Source of the DNA: Gonocerus acuteangulatus
Lineage: Eukaryota > Arthropoda > Insecta > Hemiptera > Coreidae
Length of the DNA stretch: 64,000 nucleotides
Reading direction: 5' to 3'
NCBI GenBank assembly: GCA_946811695.1
Contig: OX328123.1
Span: 116,955,746 to 117,019,745 of the forward strand
The notes under the pieces were generated by a model. The model did no database searches, had not been told where the DNA came from, and worked only from the letters and a program-made list of their open reading frames with translations. Below, in pieces: positions 11,573 through 21,775 of the stretch (the stretch's first letter is position 1; each line of letters opens with the position of its first letter). The translations under genes were made by a program, and so were the position numbers.

Positions 11573-13411
11573 CAGGGTGATTCAGGTCTAAGTAGCCAAA
11601 CCCTAGGAGGTGATTGTAGACATAATTTCCAACAAAAACGTTCATTTCAAGTATGGTCAAATTCCGAAAGGAAAAGGAGCTATGCTCAATTTTCTGTTTG
11701 TTTTTTTTTTTAACGTAGTCATGTTTTGTAATGAATAAGAAACGATTTCTCAAAAACTATTCAAGATAATTAAATTATAATTATGCTATAGACACAATTT
11801 CCTTTAAAAAGACAGTAATTTAATTCACTAAAATCATTATTAAAAGATACTTTCTGGACGTCCAATAACGCACTTCTGTTTGAATCAATGAATCAGAAAT
11901 TTTTCGCGATTTTTTTCCTCAGCCCCGTAACGGACTACAGATTCAATACTTACACGAAAACTTCTACATTTAATAAGCATTAAATCCCTGCAAATATAGT
12001 GGACGTTTATTTGGGAAAAATTGAAAGATTGGCTCCCTTTGTCAAAAAAATGTGGAATGTAGTGTTGTTACTTTCAAATACCTTGTGTGAAAAAATTAAA
12101 AATTATTCATTTTTTAATGGCCAAACTGTGGGTATCCATTGTCCAGTCCAGAAGCAATAAAAAGTAACTGAAAGAAATGATTGGAAAAGTTTTTCACTTG
12201 GGAGACCTGTTACATTTTGTGTTTAACTAATTTTCATTGATTTATCTTTTACATGATGTTCTTGGCACTAAAATATTTGCTAATATATTTGAAAAGTTGG
12301 TAAATTTGCAATTGGACCTTTATGAACTTGACCAGTGGATCCTTCCACTGTCTAACAGCACTGCTGCTATGTGCAGGACAGCAATCCATCAGGTCGATCC
12401 TGTTGAAAAAATTGGCTGAAGAAGATATTCGTCCTGAATTCTGCACCACACGTTAACTTGGAACTGATACTGATTGTGTGATCTTCACAGTGCACAAGGA
12501 TTAACATGAGACCAAGTATGCGATTTGGGACTGTTACATATTCCATTTCGTGTGAATGTGGCCTTGTCTGTCCACAAAATATTGCGGCTGCACAAATTTT
12601 AGTTTTATTTCAAATTTTATTTGAAAACATTTCAAATTATGTGTAAATTGTGGATAACAATTATTCAACTACCCTGAAATCTTTTTGAATTCTCCGCTCA
12701 AAATTTCTGGTCAAACCTGGGTGCCAAATACATCATGTAAAACATAAATCAATGAACAATTGAAAAACATGAAATCTAACAGATCTCTAAAATGAAAAAC
12801 TTTTCCACTCGTTTCATTCAGTTGTATTTATTGCTCCCAGAATGGACAATGGAGTTTGGCCATTAAAAAATGAATCATTTTTAATTTCGTCACACATGGT
12901 ATTTGAAAGTAACAAAACTACATTCCACATTTTTTTGACAAAAGGGAGCCAATCGTTCAATTTATTCCATAATAAACCTCCACTTCATTTTCATGGATTT
13001 AATGCTTACTAAATGTAGAAGTTTTCCTGTAAGTATTGAATCTGTAGTCCATTAGGGGGCAGCAGAAAAAAAAATCGCGAAAATACTCCGATTCATAGAT
13101 AAAAACAGAAGTGCGTTATTGGACGTCTAGAAAGCATCTTTTAAAAATAACTTTAGTGAATTAAATTAATGTATTTTTAAATGAAATTTTGTCTATTTTA
13201 TGATAGCATGATTATAATTTAATTATTTTGAATAGTTTTTGAGAAAACCTTTCTTATTCATTGAAAATCATGACTATTGTAAAAAAACAGAAAAGTGGGT
13301 ATAGCTCCTATTCCATTGGGAATCGGACCATACTTGAAATGAATTTTTTTGTTGAAAATTATGTCTACAATCACCTCCTATAGTTTGGCTACTTAGACCT
13401 GAATCACCCTG
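11573..13411. mobile_element. Foldback DNA transposon copy 1 (long TIRs)
   Basis: The ends are 'cagggtgattcaggt' and its reverse complement at 13,397-13,411. Inverted pairing continues inward for roughly 700-800 bp on each side, for example 'tggacgtccaataacgcac' at 11,855 against its complement near 13,110. The left flank is TA; the right flank is TG (TA in copy 2), consistent with a Tc1/mariner-type TA target. The loop (about 12,240-12,720) retains transposase scraps. It is 1,839 bp with no intact gene. Confidence 0.85.
12249..12449 (-). pseudogene. Transposase remnant in foldback loop
   Basis: A minus-strand frame contains MDCCPAHSSSAVRQW. This corresponds to the HDG-x-PAH...VRQ-L block around the second catalytic aspartate of an IS630/Tc1/mariner-type transposase family common in arthropods (compare 40.3 kb, MDGCPADNGRVATEWL). 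Only this block is recognisable. The first and third catalytic residues and the DNA-binding part are missing. It lies centrally between the two long inverted arms, as expected if the element is an internally rearranged derivative of an autonomous transposon. The second copy of the element keeps a longer version (22.48-22.82 kb). It is non-functional. Confidence 0.55.
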
Positions 13412-13419
13412 TGTGTGTA

Positions 13420-13474
<55 letters not shown>
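13412..13474. repeat. (TG/TA)n microsatellite
   Basis: A short TG run and then (TA)n immediately outside the right end of the foldback element. Confidence 0.9.
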
Positions 13475-13478
<4 letters not shown>

Positions 13479-14186
13479 GTTAATTGGCTTGAATGACGTG
13501 ATCTGATTGCATCAGATATGAAGACATTTTTCTCACATGTGAACATTTACAAACAGCATGCAAACAGTTATAAAAGAAATATTCATTTCTGTAATACGCT
13601 TTTTCAGTCATAAAGCGTCGTTAAAAGAGAACATAAAGAAAAGCTCCAATGAAAAGTGTTGCATTTAATGATTATTCTTTGTCGAATCGCGGCCATGGTT
13701 TTTAGAGAAGGAAGGAATCCCCTTGGGTGGGAGGAGAGTATATTTGAAATTCAAATTGTTGGTTTGAGGTTACAGCTCTGAACTTGACAATTACAATGGC
13801 CCCGACATCCCCAGGTTTTAACCTTTTCTCCCCAGTCATTTCCTTACAGTCTTCTACTCTTGTCACACTTTTTTAAAAATGTATCACAAAACCTATGAAT
13901 CCAATAGTAGCCTTAATAAATAATAGTAATAAATTAGTATTGGTCATGAGCTTCAACTTAATCAAACAACAAATAAAACAAATATTAGCAAACAAAACGG
14001 TAAAATTAAAATTTTGAAAAAAAAAAAAAAATACATACACCAAATGAATTTAACACATTCGGATTAAATGGCGTATCTAAAATTTACAGCTGTCCTATTT
14101 ACTCCTTCCTTACATCCCTCAATATTAAATCATTGTGTGAAAAAGAAATTGTCTTAGTTATTTACGAATAATTATCTACTTCTTCT
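13475..14186. other. No gene recognised
   Basis: Non-coding sequence with an A-tract at 14,017-14,030. No TIRs or coding frames of note. Confidence 0.4.
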
Positions 14187-14408
14187 TGATGGTTTCTGTT
14201 TTTTCTTTACAGGTCTTACAGGTTTTGTAATTTTTCTGGGAGATTTTTTAATTCGAGTTTTGGTAATTTTCAATTTCTTTGGCGATTCTCGCATCCGAAC
14301 AGTGAGTGCTGCCTTACACTCTACTCTATTCCCGCATTTTCTGCTGTAAGGATCATTTCTTCGAGAATAGCACCAGGTTTATCTTATTGACGCTGAGGCT
14401 CAGCTGGA
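14187..14408 (-). other. Possible basic C-terminal exon or remnant
   Basis: On the minus strand a good acceptor-like sequence ('tattccctttccag', intron side ending at 14,405) precedes an interval whose main frame is open for 67 codons to a TAA near 14,187. The product begins WCYSRRNDPYSRKCGN and is very Lys/Arg-rich (RESPKKLK..., ending KPSRRSR). A stop lies just before the WCY start in that frame. In the phase that follows the acceptor directly, the frame closes after about 16 codons. So either the exon is frameshifted (pseudogene) or the frame is chance. No family is recognised. It lies upstream of the beat-like exon on the same strand, but a C-terminal tail ending in a stop cannot belong to the 5' side of that gene. 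Confidence 0.2.
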
Positions 14409-14695
14409 AAGGGAATATTAAAATTGGAAAATATTAACGATTAATTAAAATATTTCTAATTACTACTAGTAGCCTCCAAGATCTCCATAGTGAGCATTCT
14501 AATTGGAATAAGATGAACGATTATTTTTTTCTTTTCGCAACTTTGACATAAAAATTTACGCACACTAGTAGGCATATAATGCTAATCAATTTACTAAAGC
14601 AAAATTTCTTAAACAAATTAGTGACATTTTCTACCTTTTCCATATGCTACCGTAATGTTTGTCAGTAGGAGAGGTTATACAGTTAGGGAGATATA

Positions 14696-15287
14696 TCTAC
14701 ATAAATAAAAATCACGTGTGGGTCTGTTTGTCCGTTTGTTCCCTATACAAATCTACACCGTTTGACTGGTTTTGTGCAAACTTGGCACACAGGTAGGTCT
14801 TAATACGGTCTTAATCTCCTAGGCTAGGTAAAAATAGTCAAATTTCAAAATTTGGTCAAAAGGTCAGGAAAAATTGGCTACACTGAACCTTTCAGATTCT
14901 GACGGCCATATTGAATAATGCCTCAAATTTCTTGGTTGATGTTCTTGATAATTAGAATAACTCGAACTCATCGATGACATCATTATATAATCATGTAATG
15001 CAGTTTATTTCAATTTTATATCAACAGTCACTGTCTAACTAAGGAGCGTTGGCCTTTCTTTGATAAGAGCTATCTACTCGTAGGCTGCGGTGCTGGCCTA
15101 TGTCGGCTGTATTATGAATTGCGGTAGTGCTGGCTTCTGCAGGTTGTATTATGAATTACTTGACAGATATAAGCAAATTCACACCGTTTGAACGATTTTG
15201 ACGTACCTGTGCATTCAGGTAGATCTTGATACGGGGAGAGTCATAGGCAGAAAGTAGGTGTAGCATGGCACACTGGGTAACCGCTAG
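14696..15287 (+). mobile_element. Non-autonomous Helitron
   Basis: The 5' end is 'tctacataaataaaaatcac' and the 3' end is 'ggtaaccgctag', i.e. TC...CTAG, inserted between A and T with no target duplication, as Helitrons do. The subterminal text ('tgtttgtccgtttgtt', 'aaatctacaccgtttgac') matches the copy at 40,954-41,623. It is about 590 bp with no Rep/helicase gene. Confidence 0.8.
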
Positions 15288-16780
15288 TAGATAATATAGT
15301 TAAGGGAGGCTATTGGCAAATCAATAGTGCAGGAAAATAAACGAGAACCCTCCCCGTGAGACGTCAACCCCACAATCGCACCAGTCTATGAAAGCGGTTC
15401 TACAGGAAGCAGTGTCCAGTTCTTCGATAAATAGAATTATTTCAGAAGAAAAGGAAAACACAAAGGCCAATATGCATTTTCACAGTTGCTGTCGAACAAC
15501 TTCGGAGTCTCCTCCGTTGTGATAGATACAAGTGTCACTTCAGGTAAAGAACTAAACCGAAAGACAGAATAGGGTATATTGTGATCAACTAGATAACTAA
15601 TGATTAAAAGCGTATTTTGTATGTTACTAACGATTGATGATTTCTCCATGACTAATGAGTAAAGACTAACGGATTTTTTGCTTATGATTGATGATTAATG
15701 ATAACCGATTAAAACGGGCGTTGACTAATGACTAATCATTACAGACTAACTTTATACAGATTAATAATTATAAAAAGGCCTTGATTTCATAGTTTTCAAT
15801 ATTAATCTTATTACTCTTTGGAGGATTTGTGACAGTTGCATAGCTAAACATTATTTCACAATTAGTAGACCAATGATTCATTTCAAGTTCTGAACCGACT
15901 GTTCGAAAGATAAAATAGAACTGATTAATGAAGGAATTCCAAACCCTAATGCATATGTGTAAAGAACTTGGTATTAGCCTAATAACAAACGTATATACGT
16001 TAATCATGTTAATCGTTAGTACAGACTATCAATGATCGACGAGTAATTTCACGTATGATTAATATGACCTGTGACTAACTTTTAACTGTAATTGTGACTA
16101 ACTAAAATAGTGTAATCATGACTAATCCTGAGAGAATTTCATCCCCTGATTGATTGGTCATAAATAAAATTTAATCGATTTGTCAAACATTTAGTTGATT
16201 AGTGTCCTGCTCTGAGGTTTTGTACCTTCAGGAGAACCGAATATATCTTCCTTGGGCCCCATATCGTCGAAACATATTTCTAGTTTTCCGCTATTAAACC
16301 CTTCGAGAGTTTCGTTCGAAGCAGCTATGCTAGTCATATCTGATTAAAGCTTTTCTGAGAACCCTCTTTCATGCCAAGTACAGTTTTCCTTAAAACGAGG
16401 ACTAGCCCGGTCACTTAATCCTAGTTGAACTTAAGGAAAACTAGTAAGACGACACTGTTGTTCTGAGTCATTCCTGGAAATGCTTTTCTTTTCGGGAGTT
16501 TTTCCAACACAAGTATACTCCACATGAAGTTTCCTTTTCAGCAAGCATCCCTGAGAGGATTTTTTTAATATTTTATTTTCTGATTCAGAAAGATGTAGGT
16601 AACATGACGCTTCCTCTTGTTTCTCTGGTTCGCTTTTAGTTCTCTCACAGTTTAAAGTTTAAGTGAAAAGCAGCAGCACCATGAAAACTTCAATGTCCTA
16701 TTTCAAGGGCGAATCCCGGGTCTGAAACGTCCCTCCTAGCATTTTGTTACCCATAAATCACTCGCAAAAATTATAAAAAT
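15288..16780. other. No gene; degenerate 'gactaatga' iterations
   Basis: Between about 15,590 and 16,120 short variants of 'actaatgatta' or 'gactaac' recur irregularly without a fixed period. Small open frames at 15,437-15,649 and 15,768-16,007 (-) have no recognised domain. The rest shows nothing identifiable. Confidence 0.45.
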
Positions 16781-17100
16781 TAGGCAATTGAAATTCAATG
16801 TTTTAGAATTTCAATTGCCTACTTTTTCAATCAGATCTCTGAATCAGCATTCTCTAGATTAAACGTTAGCCCTTCCTATCATGAAGCGCTTCTTGAACTT
16901 TAACTTCGATTTCCCAACATCCGGATTTCGTGATTCGCCCTTTCTCCTCCAAGGTCCTAATATACAACAAGTACAATGCAGAGTACAACTCCTCTGCATC
17001 AAGTTCAATGTCGGTCCTCGAGGACCCTCCGTGAACGCCAGGATCAAATGTGCCCTCGGTCTAGCGCCGCTGCTCTGTTGCGAAAATTCGGTGTAACGTT
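16781..17100. other. Hairpin followed by GC-richer open stretch
   Basis: An inverted repeat (ggcaattgaaatt / aatttcaattgcc) at 16,782-16,820 precedes a GC-richer segment that is open on both strands: 71 codons on + (16,881-17,096) and 62 on - (16,859-17,047). Neither product is recognised. It may be an old fragment of a coding element, but no claim is made. Confidence 0.3.
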
Positions 17101-17159
17101 ATAAAATAGAGTTGCGATAAACTTAAAATTACGATTGTTATTGGCAAATAACTACTTTG

Positions 17160-17321
17160 GCTCCGGAGAACCCCCCCCCCCCCCCCTCCCCCTCCAGATG
17201 GACCGATTTTGTTGGTTAACGAACTCGCTCAATCGTTTGATGGAGGAATACTATATACCAAGTTTCGTGGATAAAAAACAAAAACTCTGGCCTGTATCGT
17301 ATTAACGGACACATATATAAC

Positions 17322-17379
<58 letters not shown>

Positions 17380-17500
17380 TTAACTGGGGTCATTTTTGGT
17401 GTCTACTAGGTAGGATCGATAAAGATTCGAAGAAATTTTTCAAAAATTCCGTCATGAGTGCAACCTCAATAGCTACTTTCCTTCGGAGGAAAGTGCTAAA
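17160..17500 (+). repeat. F2-family repeat with poly-C and (TA)n
   Basis: Order: a C tract, 'gaccgattttgttggttaacgaactcg', 'ccaagtttcgtgga', 'aaaactctggcc', (TA)n at 17,325-17,374, then a 3' module 'aggtaggatcgataaag...gagtgcaacctca...ccttcggagga'. The same order occurs in reverse at 21,060-21,400 and 46,740-47,060. Non-coding. Confidence 0.75.
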
Positions 17501-18012
17501 AAGCTTTGTCGCCAGATGATGATAAACGTTTTATTTTAGAGGAAGGAATTAATACTAGAGCATTAGGACATTATAAAAATGTTTAAATTAATTGAATAGA
17601 TCAATGCAAAAAGAGCTTCAGTCCATTTTTTTTCCAAATATGAGTTAGTGATTGATTCATTGTCTCTGACGGTCACTACACATATCTATGTTAAGAGGAC
17701 TTTAGTCCAATACATTGTTGCCATAGAAACACATGTAGCCAAAAAATTTATTAACGGCATTGTAGCACATACCTTTCGTTTACGCCAAGGTCTTCAGGCT
17801 CAAGGTAACCACATTTTTCTCTCCGTAAGAAAATTTGTCGGACAAGTAATGGACCATCATTTTTAGGCCATTTTTAGCAAATTAAATTAAAAATTAGGTG
17901 TTTTGAAATTAAAAAAACATACCGCGCTAGAGAGATATATTGAGGCCGTCCGACAGGATGATCGAGCCCTCTTCTCTGTCGGACATAATCGTTTTCATTT
18001 GATTCCATAAAT
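17501..18012. other. No gene recognised
   Basis: A 72-codon frame at 17,648-17,866 (+) has no recognised domain. Nothing else is seen. Confidence 0.4.
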
Positions 18013-18421
18013 ACAGTCCAGGCAACGAATGCTTAAAAACAGCTGTAGGTGGACATTTTTGGAACACAATTTTTGACTTCATAACTTTGTTTCGGCTAGT
18101 TATAATAATAATAAAGTTTTTCGAGATACTTTATAAAAAAAAAAAAAAAAATTTCTCGAAATACTTTATTGAGTGGAACTTGTAGCACATTTAATCAGCT
18201 TTCATTTGTTATTGAATGGTCGTGTCGCTAGAACGCAGGGTTTCCGAGATATAATTGAAAACCCGAAACATGGGACCTTCTAAACCCCCCTCCTCCCCGG
18301 CACAAAGGCTACGGGCGAGGACTTTTGATATGTTGACCTCAAAACTAGCCGAAACAAAGTTACGAAGTCCAAAATTGTGTATCAAAAATTTCCATCTATG
18401 ACCGTTCGTTGACTGGACTGA
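18013..18421. mobile_element. MITE with CAGTCC ends, copy 1
   Basis: The left end 'cagtccaggcaacgaatg' is matched by the inverted right end 'cgttcgttgactggactg'. Pairing extends about 85 bp inward ('cataactttgtttcggctag' against 'actagccgaaacaaagttac'). A second copy is at 36,889-37,470. It is non-coding, with an internal A-tract and poly-C. The superfamily was not determined. Confidence 0.75.
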
Positions 18422-18679
18422 TAATCTTCTGCATAAAATAAAGAATTCTTTATACGCGGAAATGCGTTAGAACGACAGGTTTAGGGCCTACGTTTGTAGT
18501 AAAGCGCCCAGCTCAGACTTGGAAAATTTTACAGTGTGGTAGATTCGTCAAATTGAAGTCAATAAGACCATTTTTACCACTTTTGTAATCAACATGAAAA
18601 AAGGCCGCTAAACTGGGGACTAATATATTATTAAAAAAAATAAATAAGAACATAAAACAAAGCAATTAAAATAAATATG

Positions 18680-19405
18680 TAAAGGACATTTTTAAGTTTC
18701 TCTCTCCTAATAGACGGATTTCGTTTATTTTCACAGCCCATTTTCTTCTGTAGATTAGCACTACGAATACCGAGTTTCGTCGAAATATAACAAAAATTAC
18801 TGCTGGTAGTGGCGAATTGGTAATGTGAGTCTGGAGTAACCCCCCCCCCCTCCTAAGCAACCGATTTAGTTTATTTTTACAACCTATTTTTCTCTGTAGA
18901 TTACCACTATGAATACCAAGTTTCGTCGAAGTATATCAAAAACTACGGTGTGCAAGGTCAAATTAGTGTTTTGGGTCCGGGGTAAACCCCCCCCCCCTCC
19001 TAATGAACCGATTTAGTTCATTTTTACAGCCCATTTTCCTCTGTAGATTACCACTACGAATACCGAGTTTCGTCGAAGTATAACAAAAATTACGGCAGGT
19101 AGTAGCGAATTGGTAATGTGGGTCCGGAGTAAACCCCCCCCCCCCCCCATCTCCTGATAAACCGATTTAGTTTATTATTACAACCCATTTTTCTCTCAAG
19201 ATTACTACTACGAATAACAAGTTTCATCGAAATATATCAAAAACTACGGCCTGCGTGGTCAAATTAGTGTTTTCGGGCCGGGGTAAACCCCCCCCCCCCC
19301 TTCCGTTTGACCGATTTTGTTGGTTTACGAACTCGTTCAATCGTTTGCTAATTGAACGCTATATGCCAAGTTTCGTGACGAAAAAACAAAAACTCTGGCC
19401 GCTAT
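18680..19405 (+). repeat. F2 tandem units, each starting with poly-C
   Basis: About four units of roughly 145-155 bp. Each has a C tract, 'aaccgatttagtt.attttta', 'ttctctgtagatta', 'tacgaata.c.agtttcgtcgaa' and 'aaaa.tacgg'. A final unit with the 'gaccgattttgttgg' core follows. Mirror-image units occur at 21,400-21,740. No coding potential. Confidence 0.8.
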
Positions 19406-19410
19406 CGTGT

Positions 19411-19476
<66 letters not shown>

Positions 19477-19546
19477 GTGTTTGTGTGTGTGTGTGTCTGT
19501 TAACATGATAGCGGCCAGAGTTTTTGTTTATTCGTCACGAAACTTA
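19369..19546. repeat. Hairpin with CA/TA/TG microsatellite loop
   Basis: Arms 'ttcgtgacgaaaaaacaaaaactctggccgc...' and its reverse complement at about 19,500-19,546 enclose (CA)n, (TA)n and (TG)n. This joins two F2 cores head to head and could fold back on itself completely. Confidence 0.85.
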
Positions 19547-19571
19547 GGTATTACCCCTTGTTACAGTAAAC

Positions 19572-19646
19572 TCCTATATAGTAGGGATGGACGATAGTCG
19601 AAAGTTACTATAGATATATCGATAATTCATGACTATCGATAGCTCC
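19572..19646. mobile_element. Possible hAT-type element end
   Basis: 'tagtagggatggacgatagtcg' followed by 'tatcgataattcatgactatcgatag' has the inverted, TCGATA-rich layout seen at ends of some insect hAT-like elements. No TSD was established. Confidence 0.3.
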
Positions 19647-19735
19647 TTTTTTTTTACGGTGCATTGACATCGAGGCCATTAGCGCCGACGTCCAGGGTGC
19701 AGCCACTAGACCACGGGGAGACCCCTCTGGTCCCT
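19647..19735 (-). mobile_element. S2 SINE, head-to-body deleted copy
   Basis: On the minus strand it has the tRNA-like 5' end 'ggggtctccccgtggtctagtggc' joined directly to 'tgcaccctggacgtcggcgct' and a short A tail. Compared with 34,965-35,098, the stretch from the anticodon arm to the body start is missing, including the B box. Confidence 0.7.
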
Positions 19736-20368
19736 AGTTATAACGAAAACTATACCTGATCAAATAAAAAAATATTTGAAACAGTCCATGGGGCTGAACC
19801 TTCCACCAGCTCCAGTCAGTGCAAACAAATTGTAATTGTAAAACTTTGTATCATAAAGAATCAGAATACGTATGCAATATACTTGCAGTCATTGGGAAAA
19901 AGATTCTAAACAGAACATTGGTTATCAACCTAGTTAGAAGTTGCTATTGCATGTAACACTCGCAGATTTTAGTTATTAATCCGGGTTTAAATCTTAAACA
20001 ATCAATTTATCATTAGAGGACGAGATCCAAGACAGACAGAAGGGAAGGACAGCCTAAAGGGAAGATATCAAGGGCCCTAACAATACAAAGATAACACCAG
20101 CTAATCCGAAGGTAGCCAGCTTCGGACAAAGCCTCTATTGTTTGGATAAGACCTTCAACAACCACGTTTGTCCTTGGAACACTTGTCGGGAATAAGGTCA
20201 TTCTCTCTTTGCAAACGGATTACTCGACAACAATTTCCGACGAACGGCAAGCAGACAGTAAACTCCAAACAGGCTTAAGGGGCTCAGAGAATTGGGCAAT
20301 TTCAAATGGGATTATAGACGTCTACTAACAAGATATGCTCGAAATAATTAAACGTATAGTCAATAATA
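19736..20368. other. No gene recognised
   Basis: A 62-codon minus-strand frame at 20,013-20,201 is not recognisable. Nothing else is seen. Confidence 0.4.
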
Positions 20369-20626
20369 ATTGAAGGGGTCGGGGAAAAATAGAGCCAAGC
20401 AACATTTTTAACAAAACATAACTGTAGCTGCTATATGTTGGTTGTAATGTAATCAGTTGAAATGGTTAGGGGCAGCAAGATTAAGTAGCATACAGAGCTT
20501 GTAGTCATATTTCAGTAGCTTTTGCATCATAGACTGATAGACCCACACAATATCCAACATATAGCAGCTACCGTTAAGTTTTGTTAAAAATGTTGCTTGG
20601 CACTATTTAGCCCCGACCCCTTCAAT
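20369..20626. mobile_element. MITE with ~75-bp TIRs
   Basis: The ends are 'attgaaggggtcgggg' and its reverse complement. Pairing continues through 'agccaagcaacatttttaac' and 'agctgctatatgttgg' on the other side. The element is 258 bp and non-coding. Flanks are AT-rich, so the TSD is ambiguous. Confidence 0.85.
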
Positions 20627-20689
20627 TCTAAAACGTAAAAATACAAATTGTTTTATCATAAAAGACTGAAAAATTATTATTCTCGTATG

Positions 20690-20693
<4 letters not shown>

Positions 20694-20762
<69 letters not shown>
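20694..20762. repeat. (TA)n microsatellite
   Basis: About 69 bp of pure TA. Confidence 0.95.
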
Positions 20763-20766
<4 letters not shown>

Positions 20767-21059
20767 CGATGATTTCAAAGTGTGTAATTTTTGTTTGTTG
20801 AAGTAAATGATAAAGTTTACTATAAATATTTTGGTCAATTACGGAATTTATATTAAATTAAAACAACATAGAAGGGGGACATTACCATGATCTTATTACG
20901 AATACAATATTAACGTAAAGTTATACTAAAATATAAAAAAAGAAAAGTAAGAAGAACAATTAAATTATGTAAGCTATGAAATAATGAGTCTCGAGAATGA
21001 AATATTTAAACATTGAAAATAATACTAAACCCGTAACCGTCGTTTTACATGTTTTTTTT
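20763..21059. other. No gene recognised
   Basis: Short AT-rich interval with nothing identifiable. Confidence 0.4.
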
Positions 21060-21167
21060 TTAGCACATTCCTCCGAAGGAGGTGGCACTCATGACGGAAT
21101 TTTTCAAAAATTTCTTCAAATCTTTATCGATCCTACCTAGTAGAAACCAAAAATGACCCCCGTTAAA

Positions 21168-21260
<93 letters not shown>

Positions 21261-21770
21261 TGTTGACACGATAGCGGTCAGAGTTTTTGTTTTTTCGTCA
21301 CGAAACTTGGTATATAGCGGTGAATTAGCAAACGATTGAACGAGTTCGTAAACCAACAAAATCGGTCAAAGGGAAGGGGGGGTTTACCCCTGACCAAAAA
21401 CACTAATTTGACCTTGCACACCGTAGTTTTTCATATATTTCAACGAAACTTGGTATTCATAGTAGTAATCTACAGAGAAAAATAGGTTGTAAAAATAAAC
21501 TAAATCGGTTGCTTAGGAGGGGGGGGGGGGTTTACTCTAGACCCACATTACCAATTCGCCACTACCAGCCGTAATTTTTGTTATATTTCGACAAAACTCG
21601 GTATTCGTAGTGCTAATCTACAGAAGAAAATGGGCTGTAAAAATAAAATAAATCCGTCTATTAGGAGGGGGGGGGGTTACTCCGGACCCACATTACTAAT
21701 ATACTCATATCGGTCGTAATTTCTGCTGTATTGTAACGAAACGCGGTATACGTAGTAGGTAACTCATGAG
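21060..21770 (-). repeat. F2-family repeat, reverse orientation
   Basis: Read on the minus strand: poly-C units, the 'gaccgattttgttggtttacgaactcgttcaatcg' region, 'aaaactctgaccgctatcgtg', (CA)n and (TA)n (21,170-21,259), then the 3' module ending near 21,060. It mirrors 17.2-19.5 kb at a distance of about 2-4 kb. Confidence 0.8.
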
Positions 21771-21775
21771 AAAGA

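Noticed and set aside
16859..17096. Overlapping frames on both strands as a gene
   Set aside because: Both strands are open in a GC-richer patch and neither product is recognisable.
20013..20201. 62-codon minus-strand frame as a secreted peptide
   Set aside because: There is a hydrophobic end but no start context, family resemblance or splice support.
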